This document shows positions 33,970 through 45,299 of a stretch of DNA of 64,000 nucleotides, piece by piece; position 1 is the stretch's first letter; each line of letters starts with the position of its first letter. Origin of the DNA: Hydractinia symbiolongicarpus (taxonomy: Eukaryota > Cnidaria > Hydrozoa > Anthoathecata > Hydractiniidae). A program made the translations under genes and the position numbers. Below the pieces are notes generated by a model. That model saw only the letters and a program-made list of their open reading frames with translations, had not been told where the DNA came from and did no database searches. The stretch is from positions 19,344,001 through 19,408,000 of the forward strand of contig NC_079876.1 in assembly GCF_029227915.1 (NCBI RefSeq), read 5' to 3'.

Positions 33970-34815
33970 TAGCAACTGACATAGCTTCAAAAATGTATTT
34001 ACTTTAGGAATCTTCTCATCTTTGTTTTTACATTTTGCATCCTTGACATTCCCAAAAACCTGCCTTTCCTTTTCCTAATTAGATGTTTTTAAAACGCAAT
34101 TCTTTTTATTCTTCACTTAACAAGCTCACATTTTTTGAGTATTTATTTTGAGGGTTTTTGGACCAAAATTAAGTTTTGCAAATAGCATTTCAAAAGATTT
34201 TGATTTGACACATACTTTTATGTTTGTTGCAGTAATAATTATACTGATCGGTTAAGTTTTATTGAAAATTTCTTTTCTCCGATCACAAAGGGTTTTATCC
34301 ACGGTAGCGCCCAGTTTTTAATATCACGCTTTGCTAGATGTCTGCTCCGTATTACGCAAATCCTTCACAGGTAGATGGCAAGAAATCTGTCATCTTCCCT
34401 TTCCTCCTGGATCGGGAGATAATTTGGTGCTCCCATACAGTACTACTGCCTTTTTCTTTTTTCCCATATTTTTGATTCTCCTAACAGACTTCTATTCGTC
34501 CACATATCCGTGTTCTTGTCTTTTTAATAAAAGTCGTGTCGGATATCAAGTTGAAATAAAAGTAAACCAACTACAACATAATGATAGAATCTGATGAGAT
34601 TTCTTACGGTTCATGCAGGTTAAATAATTCAGAACGAAATGCTTAAAGCATGTTGTCAGAACAAAGCATACTCTGTCTACTATCATCATATAACTGACGC
34701 TGATATATAGATACACACCTAAAGGTTTTGATCGAAGGCACTGAACACGGAATTTAATGTGAGTCAGCGCCGCGCATTTTGTATTCTGAACACTCTTTCT
34801 TTTTAATTGCGTGAT
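33970..34815. other. Intergenic DNA, nothing recognised
   Basis: Only short chance ORFs, for example 34331-34594, without domain resemblance. It borders the BEL/Pao target site. Confidence 0.4.
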
Positions 34816-34821
34816 AATATG

Positions 34822-34962
34822 TGTTGGATCCCGGGAAAAGAATTACGATCAGACTGAATATTAAGTTTTTCTTTCTCAAACATAAAGTTTCAACTATTAC
34901 CTAGTTCACTACACACAAATATATCCAAAGTGAGGGAGGCTCTCCACGAGAGAGATCTGACA
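34822..34962 (-). repeat. 3' LTR of the BEL/Pao element
   Basis: 141 bp with TG...CA termini, matching 40866-41006 at all but two positions. Confidence 0.93.
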
Positions 34963-34976
34963 CACTCCCCCCTTGA
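34963..34976 (-). other. Polypurine tract of the BEL/Pao element
   Basis: The minus strand reads AAGGGGGGAGTG directly before the 3' LTR, the expected place and composition of a plus-strand primer. Confidence 0.75.
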
Positions 34977-35036
34977 ACAAAAGTGTTCAACAAGTACTAC
35001 GCCAAGATGCATAAAAACTAAAGAGTATATACAATG

Positions 35037-36290
35037 TCAGGTTTGCCCCAGAATACGTCGTATAAGAATGCTATTGTCTGCTGCAATCCTTCTGGGGCGT
35101 TCCGTTGCAGTGTCATCGGCTATAACTGTCATATCGCTGTCCATAATTTTCATACTTTCTTGTTTCTCCTCGTAACTCACAGATTCAACGCTCTTTACCT
35201 CTAAGGGATACAATTTTTCAATTGGTCGCTTCATATAGTTAATGACTTTGGTATACGGCGTAAACACTTTAACTATAGCTGCACGGAAGTTATTGTCCCT
35301 GCTCGTAATAAGGTATGTCACCTTTCCCATACGCCAATTGATGCGCTCCTTATCAGAATGAATAATGACTATTTCTCCAAGCTCAACAGAACGACTGTGA
35401 CTTGGTCCTTGTGCGTGAAACTCTCTCAGATTGGTTATGTATTCGTTACTGAATCGATTCCAAAAATGCTCCTTCAAGGTCTTTATGTACATCATTCGTT
35501 TTGAAAGTTTTGCCTTGCTATCAAGTTCGTCCGCATCTCCAGACTGAACACAAGGCCTACATATGTTGCGACCATGCATTAAATGTGATGGAGTGAGCAC
35601 CTCTTCAATGTCATCGTTATAGATGTACGTTAAAGGTCTACAGTTAAGAAGGCTTTCAACTTCGCATAGCACCGTTTGAAGTTCTTCATAAGATATACTA
35701 CTTCGAAACAAGGCCTTTGTTAATGACCTTTTAACAGATTAAACCAAACGTTCCCAAAATCCGCCCCACCATGGGGCTGCTTCAACTATATATTTTCATT
35801 TTACGTTTAATTTAGATAACTCTTCACTTAACCTAAGTTCTTCGTTTTTAAAGCACGTTGCGTTGTCGGAAATCATTAACGTAGGTATGCCGCGTCTGGC
35901 TATAAATCGTTTTAAAGTTCGTATAAACGACGAGGCTGACTGATCGGGAACTACATCCAGATGGACTGCACGAGTAACAGCGCAGGTAAATAGTGCAACA
36001 TGTACCGGAAACATTGCGCTTTGATCTTCGTTAAATATAGGCTTGACCATGAGTGGTCCCAAGTAATCCACTCCTGTAGATTGAAATGGATAGCTTGCAG
36101 AAACACGAAAGGGGGTAAGTTGGCAGATTCTGTAGACTTGTAAGCCTTCCCAAACAACCTTTTACAGTAAACACATTTGTTTACAATAGCACGTACATAT
36201 TTTCGACATTGCAGAATCCAATATTTTTCTCGAATGCGACAAAGCGTGTGTTTCACACCTGCATGAAAGGTTTGTTGGTGGACTCTTCGT
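35037..36290 (-). pseudogene. BEL/Pao integrase, broken
   Basis: An HHCC zinc finger (QTFHAGVKHTLCRIREKYW, then VNKCVYCKRL) is followed by a 1-nt frameshift near 36080. The DDE core has VDYLGPLMVKP, VTRAVHLDVV, TLMISDNATCF and WWGGFWERLV, which supplies the three acidic residues. A TAA directly follows ERLV (about 35746). The C-terminal domain then runs intact (SISYEELQTVLCEVESLLNC, LTPSHLMHGR, WRMGKVTYLI, RPIEKLYPLE) to a stop at 35037-35039. Confidence 0.85.
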
Positions 36291-36295
36291 ATAAT

Positions 36296-37480
36296 TTACG
36301 TTGATAGGTATGAGTCACCAGGTAACAAGATGGGATATTTAGAGTCGTACGGCAAGTTGGCATACAGGAGCCGTCCTTTGCAGCGGATGATGTCATCTTT
36401 GTCAATAAAAAGCCCAAGAGTATTATTTAACTGATTTAAACGGCTTGTTAAGTCTTTTTGACATGTTTTAACCCACAAAAGTTCTGCATGTTCCAGATCT
36501 TCAGTTGACAACAAGGTTTGTTTCGATACGTTACCATTAATTCGAGATTTTAGACAATCAATAAATTTAATCACGTAAGCTGTAGCGCGCAAAAGTTTGT
36601 GCATTGAGCTGAATCGTTCGACGTCAAATATTCGTCGTAGGTTTATAGGTGTGGAGTTGACCAGCTCCTCGATAGGTAGAGTTCTTGAATTTATTATGCT
36701 ACCTGAAAAATAGGGCTGTTGACCTTGGGGTCGAACCCCAACGTCCCCAGTCCGTTGTCTAAGGCTGGGCCGTTGATCTTGAAGATGATCCTCAAGGTCC
36801 ACGGTCCGTTTGCAAATAACAGGACATTCATCAGATAAAACAGGCTTAGTAGAACAACATTTTTTACAGTGTCTAGATTCTGGTGGGAGAGTACAGAATG
36901 CAGGGTAAAAAATTAATTAGGAACACTGTTGGGCCGTTGATCCTTGACTGACTGCCCAGGATCAACGGTCCCGGGATTAACACTTGTAATTTTTATTTTA
37001 TTATTATTTGGTTCTTCCGGCCATTGTAGTTGATCTTCATATATAAAACTAGGTCCGACAGTCCATGTTTGAAACCAATTGTTTTTATTGGCCTTGTTTA
37101 CACCACGAGATGATAAATCAGCAGGGTTCAACTTTCCGGGACAAAATCTCCACATAGCTGGAGGCGTTAAATCCCTAATTTTTGTCACTCTGTTCTTAAC
37201 AAATGGCTTACTAGAATTATTATTTCTAACCCAAAATAGTGCATCAATTGAGTCGCTCCAACAAAATTTCAAAGCTACTGGAACGGCGCTACCTAACGAC
37301 GGAAGAAGGAAGAAAGAAGTAAGCACGAGAGAAGCTCCAGTCTAGGGATAGACAGTTCATTGAGAGGGGATACTTTTGTTTTACTACACACAATGCGTCC
37401 AACAGAGCGTCCGCTTGATAACGTTCCAATAATGTAGACAACAGCAGCGTATTATCTTTTACTTGCATGACAAAAGCCAT
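36296..37480 (-). pseudogene. BEL/Pao RNase H and linker region, broken
   Basis: After FCHASKR comes a TAA. The frame then resumes with YAAVVYIIGTLSSG and LNELSIPRLELLSCLLL, followed by a frameshift. The next frame has FCWSDSIDALFWVRN and WRFCPGKLNPADLSSRGVNK, which is typical BEL RNase H. It ends in a stop near 36913. The last frame (36296-36802) has NLRRIFDVERFSSMHKLLRA and IIRCKGRLLYANLPYDSKYP. The DNA between about 36720 and 36970 is rich in short inverted repeats around CCGTTGATCC/GGATCAACGG. Confidence 0.8.
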
Positions 37481-39029
37481 GCAGGGTGATGTCTTTTAAA
37501 TCACTTAAAGGATAGTTAGCGAAGTAATAACGTTGCAATCGATATTTCGACGAGATTGAAAATAACTGTATTAACGAATTCCATTCGTCCTTTAATTCCT
37601 CACTAACCTCAGTGTCCCAATCGTTTACGGTTGTGCATAACTCCTGGAAGAATACCTTAAACGGTACAACGAGGGGCGAAACCAAACCGACTGGGTCGTA
37701 AATCGATGCGATGATTTTTAGGATGTTGCGTTTAGTTAGAAGGACGTCGGATTGAGCTAACTGTTTTTGTCTTGACAGGTCTATTTCCATTTCGTCATTG
37801 GTCGTATCCCATGTGATGCCCAAGATTTTTTCATCGGGAGGAGCTGGATCCTCGATTTCGAATTTGGAGATTTCCGCTTGGAGAGTTGGACTGTTAGAAC
37901 GCCATTTTCGTAAGATTAAACCAGCTTCCTTAAGCCGTGCTTTTGCCTTTTGGTAAAATGTGAACACCTGATCGCTGGTATCTCCTCCGCCAATGCTGTC
38001 GTCGACATAAAGATTTTCTAAGAAAGCTAGCACAAAGTCAGGGTCGGCACTTTGGTATTTCTCCAAGTGCTTTATAATTGATGCAGCTGAAAGGAACTGT
38101 GAAGCGTTCATTCCAAAGATTACACGAGTGTATCGGTATATCATGAGTTGAGGATTTTCTTTTGTTATATCGTCAAACCATAGGAAGCGTAAGAAGTCAC
38201 GATCAGGTGTGTTGATCGCCACATTTAAAAATGCTTGTTTAATGTCGCTTGCTACCGCAACCTTGTAGGTCCCAAAACGGATAAGGATGTCCATAAGTAG
38301 AGGAAGAAGAGAAGGACCCTTTTCCAAACAATCGTTGAGTGACGGAGAATTTGAAGAAGCATCGTAAACAATGCGCACCTTGGTTGTGGACTTATCTTCC
38401 TTTAAGACGTAATGATGGGGCAAGTAATGGACTTTACCTGGCGGCGGTGGCGGCTCTGTCACCTGCTCGATGATACCGTCACGTTTTTGCTGTTTAATGA
38501 TGTCGTCGTATTGTTGCAGAAGCTCGGGCTTAGCCTTAAGTCGGCGGAAGACTGATGTTAACCGATTTCGGCTGTTTTGGAAATTGTCCGGTATCTGTTC
38601 ATGATCTTGTTTCCATGGTAATGGGACGGAATATCTTTCTCCATCGAAATCAATTTTCTCGCTGAATTTACCTATGTTAAACGTAGTATCTACTTCATTT
38701 ATGTCCTCGACTTGCCAAAATTTCTTTAGATTATCAGTTGACAGTTCGTGCCCGCCATGGGAAAGTAAAACGTGTGCAACGTTAACAGTCGAAGAAGATG
38801 CCCGCACATTTCCGTTAAGAGTCCAACCAAGGATAGTTTGAACAGCGGTAAGAGCGTTCTCGGTTTTTATAATTTGTCCTGTTACAAAGTTCCAATAATA
38901 ATTTGCACCTATAAGAAAGTCGATCTGTTTATTGTCAGAGGCGTTGTTGTCAGCAAGGCAAATGTTTGGGATAAGTGTTTGCGCTAAATCGACTCTTTGG
39001 TTAGATAGAGGTGAGCATATCATGTCCAT
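37452..39029 (-). CDS. BEL/Pao pol: protease end and reverse transcriptase
   Basis: An open frame of 525 residues with no stop. It starts in the second half of the DUF1758 protease region (FLIGANYYWNFV). The reverse transcriptase has HHYVLKEDKSTTKVRIVYDA, KVAVASDIKQAFLNVAI (first catalytic Asp), RVIFGMNASQFLSA and the intact catalytic box ENLYVDDSIGG. The connection has ILGITWDT, NILKIIASIYDPVGLVSPL and the start of RNase H (LHGFCHASK). There the usual first catalytic Asp of FCDAS is His. This is the best preserved part of the element. Confidence 0.9.
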   Translation of the reverse strand: MDMICSPLSNQRVDLAQTLIPNICLADNNASDNKQIDFLIGANYYWNFVTGQIIKTENALTAVQTILGWTLNGNVRASSSTVNVAHVLLSHGGHELSTDNLKKFWQVEDINEVDTTFNIGKFSEKIDFDGERYSVPLPWKQDHEQIPDNFQNSRNRLTSVFRRLKAKPELLQQYDDIIKQQKRDGIIEQVTEPPPPPGKVHYLPHHYVLKEDKSTTKVRIVYDASSNSPSLNDCLEKGPSLLPLLMDILIRFGTYKVAVASDIKQAFLNVAINTPDRDFLRFLWFDDITKENPQLMIYRYTRVIFGMNASQFLSAASIIKHLEKYQSADPDFVLAFLENLYVDDSIGGGDTSDQVFTFYQKAKARLKEAGLILRKWRSNSPTLQAEISKFEIEDPAPPDEKILGITWDTTNDEMEIDLSRQKQLAQSDVLLTKRNILKIIASIYDPVGLVSPLVVPFKVFFQELCTTVNDWDTEVSEELKDEWNSLIQLFSISSKYRLQRYYFANYPLSDLKDITLHGFCHASKR

Positions 39030-39101
39030 AACATACGCTTCGATTACGGAATAATCGTTAGAATGGGCGTTTTTAATTTTAACCTTTACGACGTCTAATT
39101 T

Positions 39102-40639
39102 TCAAGGTTTTTCAGAGTTGTCGCCAAACACTTTTACGTTTAAAATCTCGCTGCGGATGATTTTTAATTTTAATCGTTGTTTTGCGTTACTTGTGATGAA
39201 TGATTTTTGCGAACAGTTATCAAAGAGCACGCAACCAGAAAAAACAACGGAATTTTCGTCAGTATTTAACAAGTGCGCATTTGCTGTTTGCAGCAGTGTA
39301 CTGTCATGGCAACCAACGACGTTCACATTTGATGATCGATTTTGTTCATCATCCTGAGAATGCGGAACCTGTCCATCGTTGTTATTTTTGTTTCGCTCTC
39401 CTCCACCCTTAAGGTCACAGAGGGAGATATGATGTCTTCCCTTGCACTTAAAGCACGTGTTTTTAGAGTTGCAATTTCTAACGAGATGTCCGGACTTTAA
39501 ACAATTAAAACATCTGTTTTTAGCTCGAATGATTTGCTTCCTTGCTGTGACGTCTGTAACTACGGTACACCTGTTAGAATTATGGGAACCCTTACAATAA
39601 GAACAGGAGATAGAGTTGACTCGTCCATGCTGCTGTTTCCGAGGGTTTCTTTCAGCGTTATATTGCTGAGTAAAAAGAGTCGAAGAAGGGGATGTGGAAG
39701 CAAAACCTGTGTTAGGGTCCATCGCACAACGGCGCTCGCGCGCCATGATTTCCTCTTTAAAGCAGTTCATTAAGTCGCCTATTTTCCATGTTCCCTGCGG
39801 CATTTTACGAGTAATATCAAGTTTAAAATCACCTGGTAGTTTATTCATTACAATAGAAATTGGACCATACGCCTTGGATTCAACGTCAAGAGACTGAAGA
39901 TTACGGGTATGCACTTCTATCAAATCAAAAATTGTGCGCAATTCTGTCGTATCACAACTTTTAGCAGGTGCGATATTGAGCACTCCATGTGAGCACTGAT
40001 AATAGTTTGAGTATCGCCAAATCTTTCCTTTAGAATTTTTACAGCCACCTTGTAATTGTCAGTTGTAAGCGCCAATCCTTGAAGGCTCAAACTAGCGCTT
40101 CCTTCAAGCAGTCCTTTTAAGTAATTAAATCTCGAAATATCATCAAGCATTTCGTTTGAGTGTATAGCGCTCTCAACTCAATCTCAAAATGACTGGAAGC
40201 TTAAAGGGTCGCCGCTAAACTTTTGCAAGGTTAATTTAGGAAGCTTCGCGGACTTAGAGAAAGAAGTGGCAGAATGAAAACTACGCGCTTCGTCAGCCGA
40301 AATAGTAGACACACTATCCAAATGAGTTCGCTTCAACCAAGATTGAATATTAATTATACCTTTCGTTACACTTCTTTGAAATTCGTAACAGTCCAAACTA
40401 GCGTTTTCCATTTCATGTTCTTCATCAATATTCGATAAAATTTTCTCATCCAAATCCTTAAGAATGTTCATCTTTTCGTTAAGAATTTTCTCATTTTTCA
40501 AAAGTTCTTGTTCTAAGTTATGAAATGTGTCTGTCGTTACGTTTTGCTGCAAAATAGCATGTGTTTCCGAAAGACATTTTTTAGCGACTACTCTGTGCAT
40601 AACACGTGATCTTTTCCATGTTTTAATTTGTTCTTCCAT
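39102..40639 (-). pseudogene. BEL/Pao gag and start of protease
   Basis: ATG at 40639 opens MEEQIKTWKRSRV. The frame passes KLPKLTLQKFSGDPLSF and then meets two TGA codons (40184-40186 and 40178-40180) where the family has the Trp residues of FWDWVESAIHSN. It continues past LKGLLEGSASLSLQGL to a 1-nt frameshift near 39990. Three CCHC zinc knuckles follow (CSYCKGSHNSNRC, CFNCLKSGHLVRNC, CFKCKGRHHISLC). Then comes the retropepsin-like start VLFDNCSQKSFITSNA, where the family usually has D-S/T-G. A further TGA lies at 39102-39104, with the same frame continuing into pol. Confidence 0.85.
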
Positions 40640-40841
40640 CTTTGTGAAGGTTATCAAAAAAAATTTCTCCGGTAAAAAATGTCCAAGTAAGAAAAGTAAA
40701 ACCACGAATAACTAAACACGTGTTTGTAAAATATAAATCAACAACAATAAATTTTGTAAAATCTCCAATCAACAAGAATAATCTTCTGTTTAATTTTAAT
40801 CACTAAGATTTCCTATATAATTATGAACTAGATTTTCTAAA

Positions 40842-40863
40842 AATTTCCCGGGTCTCGGCACCA
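40842..40863 (-). other. Primer-binding site of the BEL/Pao element
   Basis: Two to three nt after the 5' LTR the minus strand reads TGGTGCCGAGACCCGGGAA. It starts TGG, as needed to pair with a tRNA CCA end. The complementary tRNA 3' arm would read TCCCGGGTCTCGGCACCA. I could not name the isoacceptor. Confidence 0.65.
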
Positions 40864-40865
40864 TT

Positions 40866-41006
40866 TGTTGGATCCCGGGAAAAGAATTACGATCAGACTG
40901 AATATTAAGTTTTTCTTTCTCAAACATAAAGTTTCAACTATTACCTAGTTCACTACACACAAATATATCCAAAGTGAGGGAGGCTGTCCACCAGAGAGAT
41001 CTGACA
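40866..41006 (-). repeat. 5' LTR of the BEL/Pao element
   Basis: 141 bp, upstream in the transcript direction. On the minus strand it runs TGTCAGATCTC to GGGATCCAACA. Confidence 0.93.
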
Positions 41007-41011
41007 ATATG

Positions 41012-42320
41012 TTTTTAAAAACCTTTTTTTTTCATTTAAACATTTTTGACCAGAATGGTCAGACTATAAGTTTAAATAATTTTGTTTGTTTCGGTTAATT
41101 GGTTACAGATTTTTTAATTCTCAACTAAAAAATTGCATCTCACACAGCAAAGAATAAATGGTGTCAAAAAGTACAACTATGTTTCATATTTATGCATGCT
41201 CGTCACCATCAACAAATGTGCAATGAATAAACAATATGTGTAGCTACGGATACAAAAAAATAATTTGTTAACCCCTGCTCTTATTTACTACATCTTAAAC
41301 ACGGAGAGAATCAACAACTCATCCATAACATCTAATATCTTTCCAGAATGAAATCAAATTTACACAATTGTGGCGTGGCGTAAAAGAAACAAAAGGCTCA
41401 CAACAAATCATTTCTCGTTTCTCTTAATATATACTTAGTAAATTTACCTTTCCGTCTCACATTTGTTTGGATATAGTCTGTTTGGGTATGTTTATAATCT
41501 TCCCTGTCTATTATATAAAGATTTTTTTTGAATAGTTTTCTACTTTTTAACATATCTATAGTAATTTTAGAGCATATTTTATATATAATTTATTTTTTGG
41601 AATCATTACTTTTATATTTTAAACAGGATACATATTTATAGCAGTTTCAAAACTGAAATGTACATATCCTGTATAAATATTCTGATAAACAAAAAATAAT
41701 AAAAAAAAGTTCCGCCATCTTATTAGTGACGTCTCAAAAGGCCCGAAATTTCTCAAAAATTCACTTTAGTTAAACCAAAGTTCAGCATTGTGCGGACTAT
41801 ATTGGTCCTTCGGCCTACTGTACAGGTTTTGTGTGAACGAATAGTCTATAGTGCTTTCGCTAGTGACAACATGTTATAAAACACAAAAGGGAAAAAATAG
41901 AATATAGAAAAACCTTCAGAAAAAACTCATAACAGGGAAAATTAAAGTTTTATAATTTCTTTTTTTAAAATTTTCAAACATGCTAAAAAATCACAAATTA
42001 CAAAGCATACAAATAACTCAGAACAATTGAACATATATATTGTGCGAAAGTATTGTAGGTAAATATGTTGATATCACAGATAAATGACCAAATTTTTATT
42101 ATTTTTACGTGCTATTATCCAAGCTTTTTTCATTGTCATTTTTTTCCTATTTTTAGTTGAAACCTAAAATTCATCATTTGGTAGAGATGAGACATTGACT
42201 AAAAGTAAAGAAATTGCATCCTCATCCTGATAAAATATATATTGATGTGCTTATCTTTTTATCAATACACAACAAGCGTTTAGTTAAAAAACCAAAGCCG
42301 TAAAATAGAAAAAAAAATCC
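41012..42320. other. Intergenic DNA, nothing recognised
   Basis: Very AT-rich. No gene or defined repeat could be supported. Confidence 0.4.
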
Positions 42321-42329
42321 ATTAAAGTA

Positions 42330-42610
42330 TAAAGGCTGCCGTATACTCGCCCGTCCTTTTTATTCCGCATTGCGTGCGTCTCACTACTTGCAGAGCTAAG
42401 CTACCACTTTGCGTGACAGACAGACGTATACAGGTATTATAATATAGACTAGTCGTTAGCCCGTGGAATAATCCAAGGGGTCGCCCGTCATTTAAATTAA
42501 CCTGTTGCAACAAAGTAGACAAAAATATACCGCATTTGGTATTGGTGCGCATTTTTAAAATTTCGTGTTTCCGTTACGGGACGCGGCTTTCGCTATTATT
42601 AAAGAGATGA
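42330..42610 (+). repeat. Interspersed repeat with TAGCCCGTGG hairpin module, copy 1
   Basis: Contains GTGCGTCTCACTACTTG, TGACAGACAGACGTATAC, GGTATTATAATATAGACTAG, TCGTTAGCCCGTGGAATAAT and CGTGTTTCCGTTACGGGACG. The same modules, in the same order, occur at 46495-46790 and partly at 47995-48065 and 60645-60690. Confidence 0.65.
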
Positions 42611-43254
42611 CGTAAGGAGGTAATATTAAAACAGTCAAGGTAGACGCTGTAGTATGCATTTAAAATATTTCATTTAAAAATGCGAGAATAAAGGTGTGCT
42701 GAATAGAAAACTGATTATTAAGAATTTTGGTAAAAATCGTACTAATTAATTCCAAGGAAACGCCAAAGAAAGTCAAAAATTTTGCAATAAGGAAAAATTT
42801 TGATTTGCTTTATGAGGAAAAAGTCAGATAAATTAATTTCTTATGCTTTAGACTGTTAAAATATATCAAAAATAAGTTGCGCAATTTTTAGCAATGTTGC
42901 CGATTCTCACTAATTAATTCCGCCCTCATCTAATAATTTTGTGGGTCGAAACGCGTGAATTTTTATTCGCGCAATGCTTTCTTCCTTGAAAGCAGGGATG
43001 ATTTGCAATGAAAAATATTTTGCATATACCCCTATCAATTGTATGTATACCCTATCAAATGTAAGATATACATCTTTAGCAAACAGTTAAAATGCTTTGT
43101 ATTTTTTAATTTTAGATATTGAGCTGAAGTATATTGTCAAAAATATATATGTTTCTACCAAGAAAATTATGCATTGATGGCTGTGTGGTAACAAAGCTGG
43201 ATATTTTTTTTAATTACTGTAACATATTTTCACTAAAAATAAAACAAGTTAGGA

Positions 43255-43440
43255 AAAAGGGTCGATAGGCTGACTCTAACATGGTTGTTGGCTCACCTAA
43301 CACACCAGACATTTGTTATGTCTACCCTGCTAGCTAGAGCTGCAGGTTTAGAAATTTTCAGCTCCTTTGTGTTCTCCGCGATAGCAAGCTTGCTCCACAA
43401 TTTCGCTTCGCTCGCTACAATCGCAAAGCTATATTGCTTC
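43255..43440 (+). repeat. Interspersed repeat with GGCTGACTCTAACA module
   Basis: GTCGATAGGCTGACTCTAACA followed by CAGACATTTGTTATGTCTACC is matched at about 56285-56360 and, more weakly, at about 56815-56890. No coding frame is seen. Confidence 0.45.
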
Positions 43441-43916
43441 GCAAAAAAAGGTTTTTAGGGAACTATATACATAAAATAATATTTCTTTGTTATACATTGA
43501 AAAACGAGTTCATAAAATCAGACATCTAACAGGTATTGATAGATCCATGCGCTATTTCTTGTTATAAGATTAAGTATACATCGCAAATCGAATCGCGTAT
43601 CTGTTGATGAATAATTAAGCTAATCATGCAACATTTACTTTATTCGAATACCTTTCGAATATGTTGCCAAGCGCTTTAACAATCAAGTAAACAAAGTTTT
43701 CAACAGAGCTTAATAAGTAAACGAAAACAAACAAGAAGCCCTGGGGGCTCTAAGAATTTCCGCGCGCTACAAAAATATTTGATGAAAACCTGCTAATTCG
43801 TTGTGTTATTGTGCCAAACATTCGAAGGGGTTTGGTGCATGAACCTCTGAAAATAAAGCACACCAGTGACATTATATCTTACAACAAACGCAAACAAAAC
43901 GAAACGTGTCAATCCG

Positions 43917-44145
43917 AATTTTGATGTCACCATTATGTTCAGCATACTTTTTTGTTAACTTTGCCAATTTTTGTTGAAAATGAAGTAGTTTTAATTTTTG
44001 GACCAATTTTGGCCTAAAATGACATTTAAGGTGGCAAAAAACCAAAATTTTGATGTCACCATCATGTTCAGCATACTTTATTTGTTAACTGTGCCAAATT
44101 TTGTCGAAAACAAATACCAATTTTGGCCTGAAACGTCAATACGAG
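43917..44145 (+). repeat. Tandem duplication of about 125 bp
   Basis: The stretch AATTTTGATGTCACCATTATG to CCAATTTTGGCCTAAAATG (from about 43917) is repeated from about 44046 with substitutions and a deletion. Both copies hold GTTCAGCATACTT, TTTGTTAACT and CCAATTTTGGCCT. ORFs across it are artefacts. Confidence 0.6.
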
Positions 44146-44339
44146 ACTTCCCAGTTTTTAAGGAGCTTGGGTACGAAGTTTACATCTGTGACTGATCAAC
44201 GTGAAATCCCAGGGTCGATTTTTTCTCAAAAAATGCTCCGAAAGAAAAAAACGACGGTTTTAAAGAATTTCCTACGCCTTCGGGCGCGGAAATTCAAAAA
44301 AGATTTTATTGCAATTTTTCAAACAAAAGGATAAGTATG

Positions 44340-45290
44340 GAACAGACACGTAAAAATAAATAAACAATTTAAATATAAGCCTCATATTATATCGAACAGC
44401 TTAATGCCCGAATCTTTTAAAACTAAGAACAACACGAGTCTAAATTATCTGATAAAATAAGAATAATCTAAGACTTGCGTTTTTTTGAAGTTCTCTTTCA
44501 AGCTTCCGATAATTGTTTTCACTAGCAATTCTTTTCTTTTCCCGTGTGCAATAACCGCAATATAGTATTCATAATGTCTAAATTTTTCGTGCATACGAAT
44601 AAAAAGTCTGCTTAAGCAACAAAAAGAGCAATCAACTTGCCTATATGAACATAAAAACCTTGACCATAAAATGACATTAGAACAAAATAAGGCTGAATTA
44701 TAAAGTTATCTTTTTACTAAGAACAAAACAACTCAGGCTGAAAAATCTCAAAAAATAAGAACAGTCAGCTTCATGTCAAATTTTACTGGTTCTCATAAAA
44801 AAGCGTGATTTTTAGTCCCATGAAGATACTATAAAATGATTGTAGTGGAGAACACAAGTCAATGTGAGTATCGAAAGTTATTACAAATTACTATTCATCT
44901 GGGTGATACGAGAAATCTGTAGCTTCTGTTTTTCTTTTCACATCTTCCTAGCACTAAATTAGAACAGAAAAGAGAACAGTATTGTAACTTGTTATATTGG
45001 TAGGATATTAGTGTGGTATAGGTGGTGTATATTGGTTGTGGTACATCGCATGACATTTTATAAAACATATTTCACATTTATCACAGATTTTGCACTTGAC
45101 ATCGACCGACTTGTGACCAGCAACTGGAATAAAAAACTTTCTCGGTATCCACGGCCAATTGTAGATTGCATCTTTTGTGCGTATTTTCCAAGAAAGAAAA
45201 CCGTAAATCTGGTCCCTTTACAGTTGTCGATATCCGTCTGTTCTTCTTCACGCCGACATTTTCTTGATTATTTGCGCCGGTGAGGAACAT
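44340..45290. other. Intergenic DNA, nothing firm recognised
   Basis: Overlapping ORFs on both strands at 45011-45290 have no recognisable domain. Confidence 0.35.
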
Positions 45291-45299
45291 AAAACGAAA

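Larger units (their letters stand above)
34817..41011 (-). mobile_element. BEL/Pao LTR retrotransposon, full length, with 5-bp target duplication
   Basis: Two direct 141-bp LTRs (34822-34962 and 40866-41006) flank gag-pol on the minus strand. The pentamer ATATG lies immediately outside both ends (34817-34821, 41007-41011) as target-site duplication. Domain order is gag with zinc knuckles, retropepsin-like region, RT, RNase H, integrase with zinc finger and DDE core, then a C-terminal domain. This is the BEL/Pao order, with no envelope gene. The coding region has TGA and TAA stops and several frameshifts, so this copy cannot make the full polyprotein. The LTRs differ at only two positions (34944/40988 region and 34948/40992 region), so the insertion is young. 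Confidence 0.93.

Noticed and set aside
38772-39897. Plus-strand ORFs opposite BEL gag-pol
   Set aside because: Shadows of the minus-strand gag, zinc-knuckle and RT coding sequence.
45011-45290. Opposed ORFs of 69-90 residues
   Set aside because: No conserved motif, and overlapping frames on both strands suggest chance.
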